DNA of 64,000 bases. Origin: JBDUDK01 sp040002995. GTDB lineage: Bacteria; Actinomycetota; Acidimicrobiia; Acidimicrobiales; Ilumatobacteraceae. Made by a program: the position numbers and the translations under genes. The notes beneath the pieces are model-generated. The model ran no database searches, had not been told where the DNA came from, and saw only the letters and a list, made by a program, of their open reading frames with translations. The stretch spans positions 1-64,000 of the forward strand of contig JBDUDK010000142.1 of assembly GCA_040002995.1 (NCBI GenBank), written 5' to 3'. Shown piece after piece: positions 60,325 through 64,000 of this stretch (the first letter of the stretch is position 1; the number at the start of each line of letters is the position of its first letter).

Positions 60325-61812
60325 ATGGCGATCCGAAAGGTGGTCGGCATCGAGACCGAGTACGGCATAGTCCTACGCGGTACGCCCGACGCCAATCCGA
60401 TTGCCGCATCATCGATGCTCATCAATGCCTACGTGAGCGCGTTTCATCGCCGGGTGGGCTGGGATTTCGACGACGAGCATCCTGGCACCGACGCTCGGGG
60501 CTGGCTGCCCGACGACGCGTTCCCTCCGGAGGTCGAGACGCACCTCGTGAACGCGGTGCTCACCAACGGGGCGCGCTATTACGTCGACCATGCCCACCCC
60601 GAGATCTCCACGCCAGAGTGCGTCGACGCCAGGGAGATCGTGCGGTTCGACCGGGCCGCCGAGGTGATCGTGCAGCGGTCGATGGAGCGCGCCGCCGCCA
60701 CGCTGACCCCGGGCGCAGAGCTCGTCGCCTATAAGAACAACTCCGACGGCAAGGGCAACAGCTACGGCTGTCACGAGAACTATCTCGTCGACCGGGCGGT
60801 GCCGTTCGGGCGTCTCGTCGCGCAGATCACGCCTCACTTCGTGACGCGGCAGATCTACTGCGGGTCGGGCAAGGTCGGCTGTGAGCTGCCCGGCATCGGG
60901 GCCGGCGACGTCCCCTTCCAGATCAGCCAGCGCGCCGACTTCTTCGAAGAAGAGGTCGGACTCGAGACCACGCTCAAGCGCCCGATCGTCAACACGCGCG
61001 ACGAGCCGCACGCCGATCAAACCAAGTACCGCCGTCTCCACGTGATCGTGGGCGACGCCAACTTGTCGGAGATCTCCACCTTCCTGAAGGTGGGCACAAC
61101 GGCCATGGTGTTGTCGATGATCGAAGACGGGGTCGCCCCCGACGATCTCACCCTCGCCAAGCCGGTGCTCGCGATCAAGGACGTGTCGTGGGACGTCAGC
61201 CTCCAGAAGCTCCTACCGCTCAAGGACGGACGCAAACTCCGTGCCCTCGACATGCAGTGGCAGCTCTTCGAGAAGGCCGAGAAATGGGCTCAGGAGCGGG
61301 GCATGGCCTCCGTGGGCGAAGAAGTCGGCGCCGAGGTGCTCCAGCGCTGGGAACGGGTTCTGACGGCACTCGAGGTCGATCCGATGAGCCTCTCGAAGCA
61401 GCTCGACTGGGTGGCCAAGTACCGGCTGGTCCTCGGCTTCCAGGATCGTCACGGCCTGACCTGGGGCGATGCCCGTCTCCGGGCGATCGATTTGCAGTAC
61501 CACGACATGCGTCCGGAACGGTCGCTCTTTGCCAGGGTGGGAATGGAAACCCTGATCAGTGACGACGACGTCGAGTCGGCCACCACAGAGCCCCCGACCA
61601 CGACTCGTGCGTACTTTCGCGGCCGCTGCCTGGCCAAATGGCCCGACGACATCGTGGCCGCCAACTGGGATTCGATGGTTTTCGATATCGGTAGGGATCC
61701 ACTCCGGCGTGTTCCAATGATGGAACCATTGCGCGGCACAGCCGATCTCGTGGGTAGCTTGATCGATGAGTGCGCCACAGCGGCCGAGCTTCTCGACCGA
61801 CTGGGTTCGTGA
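60325..61812 (+). CDS. dop: Pup deamidase/depupylase Dop
   Basis: A 495-aa carboxylate-amine ligase-like enzyme that converts the Pup C-terminal Gln to Glu and removes Pup from targets. GIETEYG (8-14) carries the Mg-binding Glu, and Asp88 in YYVDHAHPEIS matches the catalytic Asp. The NNSDGKGNSYGCHENYL and RPIVNTRDEPHAD blocks are typical. The related ligase PafA begins at the window edge. Pup here needs deamidation because it ends GGQ. Confidence 0.95.
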   Translation: MAIRKVVGIETEYGIVLRGTPDANPIAASSMLINAYVSAFHRRVGWDFDDEHPGTDARGWLPDDAFPPEVETHLVNAVLTNGARYYVDHAHPEISTPECVDAREIVRFDRAAEVIVQRSMERAAATLTPGAELVAYKNNSDGKGNSYGCHENYLVDRAVPFGRLVAQITPHFVTRQIYCGSGKVGCELPGIGAGDVPFQISQRADFFEEEVGLETTLKRPIVNTRDEPHADQTKYRRLHVIVGDANLSEISTFLKVGTTAMVLSMIEDGVAPDDLTLAKPVLAIKDVSWDVSLQKLLPLKDGRKLRALDMQWQLFEKAEKWAQERGMASVGEEVGAEVLQRWERVLTALEVDPMSLSKQLDWVAKYRLVLGFQDRHGLTWGDARLRAIDLQYHDMRPERSLFARVGMETLISDDDVESATTEPPTTTRAYFRGRCLAKWPDDIVAANWDSMVFDIGRDPLRRVPMMEPLRGTADLVGSLIDECATAAELLDRLGS

Positions 61813-61820
61813 GGAGAGCT

Positions 61821-62018
61821 ATGGCCGAGCGCCAGCAAAAACAAAAGCCCGCCCCCCAGAAAACCGAAGAGGTAGAGGTCGAAGAGCAGGCTCCTTCCAC
61901 TGAGCGTGGAGAGAAGCTCAAGGCCGAACTCGATGATCTCCTCGATGAGATCGACGAGGTTCTCGACGCCAATGCTGAGGAGTTTGTACGTAGCTACGTC
62001 CAAAAGGGTGGCCAGTAG
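61821..62018 (+). CDS. pup: Prokaryotic ubiquitin-like protein Pup
   Basis: A 65-aa disordered modifier. The N-terminal part is Gln/Lys-rich; residues 30-62 form the helix that docks on ARC (ELDDLLDEIDEVLDANAEEF); it ends QKGGQ. The terminal Gln must be deamidated by Dop to Glu before PafA can ligate it to lysines. GAGGAGAG precedes the ATG. The stop codon lies in the prcB ribosome site. Confidence 0.96.
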   Translation: MAERQQKQKPAPQKTEEVEVEEQAPSTERGEKLKAELDDLLDEIDEVLDANAEEFVRSYVQKGGQ

Positions 62019-62027
62019 GAGACAGCG

Positions 62028-62867
62028 GTGGCTCGGGCGGCCGACGCCCGTCCCGATAACCTCCCGCCACCTATGTCGATGCCGTTCTTCGCGCCGGGTC
62101 ACGATCCCGGGCCCGACTTCCCCGCTCTGTTGCAGCGCGTCGGTCTTTCTCCGTACAGCAGCGCACGCGAGGGGAGCCACCCGTTGGGCGTGACGCAGGC
62201 CACCACGTGCGTCGCGGTCCGCTTCGCGGACGGTGTGGTGATGGCGGGCGACCGAAGGGCCACCTCAGGCAACCTCATCAGCCACAGGGAGATGGAGAAG
62301 GTGATGCCCGCCGATCGGTGGTCGGCGGTCGCCATCGCCGGTGCCGCGGGGCCGGCCATGGAGATGGTGAAGGTGTACCAACTCCAACTCGAGCACTACG
62401 AGAAGGTCGAGGGCATCGCGCTGAGCCTCGACGGTAAGGCCAACCAGCTGTCGCAGATGATCCGCGCCAATCTGCCGGCGGCGATGCAGGGCCTGGTCGT
62501 CGTGCCGATCTTCGCCGGCTGGGATCACAAGCGCCGCATGGGCCGCCTGTTCGCCTTCGACGTTACGGGCGGGCGCTACGAGGAGCGCACACAGGTCGCC
62601 ACGGGCTCGGGCAGCTTGCACGCGGGCACGGTTATCAAGATCGGCTACCGAGACGACATGAGCGCCGACGATGCGGTCGACCTCTGCCTGCGGGCCCTCT
62701 GGGAGGCGGCCGACGCCGACTCGGCCACGGGCGGTCCCGATCTCGTCAGACACATATTCCCGGTGGTGGCCATCATCGACGACACCGGATATCGCCGCCT
62801 CGAGGACGACGATCTCGAGCGACGCTTCCGGGCGATTGTCGAGCAGCTTGGAGGTGAGTCGCGATGA
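62028..62867 (+). CDS. prcB: Proteasome subunit beta
   Basis: A 279-aa precursor of the 20S beta subunit. The mature enzyme begins at Thr59 (TTCVAVRFADGVVMAGDRRATSGN); the residue before it is Ala58, where Gly is usual. The 58-residue propeptide includes DFPALLQRVGL, the helix that covers the active site. Lys and Asp of the catalytic core (GDRRATSG, MEKVM) are present. GTG 62028 follows TAGGAGA; internal Met16 (MSMPFFAP) is an alternative start. ATGA overlap with prcA. Confidence 0.95.
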   Translation: MARAADARPDNLPPPMSMPFFAPGHDPGPDFPALLQRVGLSPYSSAREGSHPLGVTQATTCVAVRFADGVVMAGDRRATSGNLISHREMEKVMPADRWSAVAIAGAAGPAMEMVKVYQLQLEHYEKVEGIALSLDGKANQLSQMIRANLPAAMQGLVVVPIFAGWDHKRRMGRLFAFDVTGGRYEERTQVATGSGSLHAGTVIKIGYRDDMSADDAVDLCLRALWEAADADSATGGPDLVRHIFPVVAIIDDTGYRRLEDDDLERRFRAIVEQLGGESR

Positions 62868-63541
62868 GCATGCCTTTCTACGCGCCGCCCGAGCAGGTGA
62901 TGAAGGACCGTGCCGACTACGCGCGCAAGGGCATCGCCCGGGGTAGGAGCTTGTGCGCGGTCACCTTCCAGGACGGCATCGTCATCGTCGCCGAGAATCC
63001 GTCGAACACGTTGCGCAAGGTCAGCGAGATCTACGACCGGATCGCGTTCGCGGGCGTGGGCAAGTACAATGAGTTTGACCAGCTGCGCGTGGCGGGTATC
63101 CGCGCCGCCGACATCAAGGGCTACCAGTACAGCCGAGACGATGTCGACGCCCGTAGCCTGGCGAACCAATACGCGCAGATTCTCGGTCAGATCTTCACGC
63201 ACGAGATGAAGCCCATGGAGGTCGAGATTCTGGTGGCCGAGGTCGGCGTGATCGCGGGCACAGACCAGCTGTTCCACATCCTCTACGACGGCACCGTGAT
63301 GGACGAGCAACGCTTCACCGTGTTGGGAGGCGATTCCGACACGATCGTCGGTCGGCTGTCGGAGCGATGGGCCGAAGACCTCGAACTCGCCGGCGCGGTG
63401 GCGCTCGCCACCCACTCGCTCGCGGGCCCCGAGCGCACGCTCACCGCGGAAGATCTCGAGGTTGCCGTGCTCAGCCGCTCGAACGGCCGCCGGGCATTCC
63501 GACGCCTCGACGACGACGCGGTGGCGATCCTGCTGGCCTGA
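62864..63541 (+). CDS. prcA: Proteasome subunit alpha
   Basis: A 225-aa 20S alpha subunit. The N-terminus MSMPFYAPPEQVMKDRADYARKGIARG forms the gate and H0 helix that contacts ARC. It has no catalytic Thr. The length is near the Mycobacterium protein minus its tail: the C-terminal extension of some PrcA proteins is absent. Its first eight residues closely resemble residues 16-23 of PrcB. Coupled to prcB by ATGA. Confidence 0.95.
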   Translation: MSMPFYAPPEQVMKDRADYARKGIARGRSLCAVTFQDGIVIVAENPSNTLRKVSEIYDRIAFAGVGKYNEFDQLRVAGIRAADIKGYQYSRDDVDARSLANQYAQILGQIFTHEMKPMEVEILVAEVGVIAGTDQLFHILYDGTVMDEQRFTVLGGDSDTIVGRLSERWAEDLELAGAVALATHSLAGPERTLTAEDLEVAVLSRSNGRRAFRRLDDDAVAILLA

Positions 63542-63546
63542 CGGGC

Positions 63547-63894
63547 CTAGCGGAGCGTGAACAGCCGTCCAAACGTGACCATCATCATGACGGCCAGACT
63601 GGCGACCAGCACCCAGCGAGCGGTCGACTGAAGACGCGTGGATGCCGGCCGCGGCTCCTGGAATGCCGACTCGACCTCCGACTCCAGCAACACCTGCCGG
63701 GCGAACGAGAGATCCTGCTCAGCGACGAATACGTGCACGGGGCCGATGGGATAGGGCCCGTCGACCCCGCCGCGCAGCTCCCAGAGAATCCCTTCGACGC
63801 CGAGCCGGGCCGCGATGACCTTGGCTTCGAATCCCGTGCTGACGGTGATGAGCCGGACCATACGCACCGCCTTTGCCGGGTCGTTGGCGTGCAT
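63547..63894 (-). CDS. DUF2007-type protein with C-terminal membrane anchor
   Basis: A 115-aa protein. The N-terminal part (about 12-75, LITVSTGFEAKVIAARLGVEGILWELRG) is a DUF2007-like signal-transducing domain of unknown role; the C-terminal helix (about 93-110, WVLVASLAVMMMVTFGRLF) is membrane-spanning. It lies inverted between prcA and pafA. Start ATG 63894 has minus-strand TAGCCT 9 bases away; ATG 63861 with AAAGGCGG is the alternative. Confidence 0.7.
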   Translation of the reverse strand: MHANDPAKAVRMVRLITVSTGFEAKVIAARLGVEGILWELRGGVDGPYPIGPVHVFVAEQDLSFARQVLLESEVESAFQEPRPASTRLQSTARWVLVASLAVMMMVTFGRLFTLR

Positions 63895-63903
63895 CGGCCC
63901 CGA

Positions 63904-63909
63904 AGGCTA
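63904..63909 (-). promoter_or_regulatory. -10 hexamer TAGCCT for DUF2007 gene
   Basis: Minus-strand TAGCCT, 9 bases, ATG at 63894. Confidence 0.4.
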
Positions 63910-63948
63910 CTAAGTGCCGGGGTACTCCCCTTTGGTGCCAGTCACCGA

Positions 63949-63954
63949 TACCCT
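63949..63954 (+). promoter_or_regulatory. -10 hexamer TACCCT, leaderless start of pafA
   Basis: TACCCT plus exactly 7 bases and GTG at 63962. pafA thus has its own promoter. Confidence 0.6.
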
Positions 63955-63961
63955 CGCCCCT

Positions 63962-64000
63962 GTGGAGCGCCGCATCTTCGGACTCGAGAACGAATACGGC
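63962..64000 (+). CDS. pafA: Pup ligase PafA, N-terminal fragment (window edge)
   Basis: The first 13 codons (MERRIFGLENEYG) match the start of the PafA/Dop family, whose members begin with an RRI-G-E-EYG motif carrying the Mg-binding Glu. As Dop is already present at 60325-61812, this is the expected ligase PafA, which joins deamidated Pup to substrate lysines. The rest lies outside the window. Confidence 0.8.
   Translation, partial: MERRIFGLENEYG

Overview
The window reads as one contiguous, gene-dense stretch of a high-G+C actinobacterial chromosome (about two thirds G+C by eye). GTG starts are frequent and many neighbouring genes overlap by 1 or 4 bases. A complete Pup-proteasome locus (ARC/Mpa, Dop, Pup, PrcB, PrcA and the start of PafA) places it in Actinomycetota. 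The proteasome, ferredoxin-dependent 2-oxoacid oxidoreductase, DhnA-type class I aldolase and absence of mycobacterial or streptomycete hallmark genes are compatible with Acidimicrobiia, but that class assignment is inference. No insertion sequence, prophage, CRISPR array or tRNA gene was seen; nearly all genes are housekeeping or conserved-hypothetical.

Layout. 1-810: 3' end of a 23S rRNA, a 5S rRNA and a strong terminator. 0.8-6.4 kb: TPR protein, SSB-like protein, class I aldolase and korAB. 6.4-14.1 kb: two glycosyltransferases flanking DUF1015, HAD phosphatase, a Lys/Ala-tailed coiled-coil protein, tlyA, nadK and recN. 14.2-18.5 kb: pyrG, Nudix, xerD, M50 protease, HD protein. 18.5-25.4 kb: trpS (minus), then scpA-scpB-rluB and tyrA-aroA-cmk-plsC. 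25.4-31.6 kb: M18 aminopeptidase, histidine phosphatase, pyk, small proteins, mobA, rhodanese, rnd. 31.6-36 kb: GH13 glucosidase, small acidic protein, typA, Cys-rich protein. 36-39.7 kb: glcDEF. 39.7-49.5 kb (minus): fused E1 dehydrogenase, LOG protein, tal, tkt, FIST protein, a DUF6941-like protein, nagA and an acyl-CoA desaturase. 49.6-55.2 kb: tetR, hydrolase, thioesterase, split ADP-forming acyl-CoA synthetase, a reduced PBP4-like lipoprotein and a LON-N protein. 55.2-57.9 kb: three small membrane proteins, then a ubiquitin-like protein, a TtuA-type tRNA thiolase and trmI. 58.1-64 kb: ferredoxin (minus) and the Pup-proteasome operon.

How genes work together. glcDEF should oxidise glycolate. 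korAB and the fused E1 feed 2-oxoacids into acyl-CoA pools using ferredoxin or a carrier. tkt and tal carry the non-oxidative pentose phosphate branch. ARC, Dop, Pup, PrcAB and PafA form the pupylation-degradation pathway. The ThiS-like protein and TtuA look like a sulfur donor and enzyme for tRNA thiolation.

The most informative non-coding signals are a recurring leaderless-promoter signature (TANNNT, then 6-9 bases, then the start codon) at more than twenty genes, which also fixes many starts; two divergent pairs whose -10 hexamers overlap on opposite strands; a 22-bp palindrome over the desaturase promoter next to tetR; and a hairpin-rich intergenic region at 57.96-58.12 kb.
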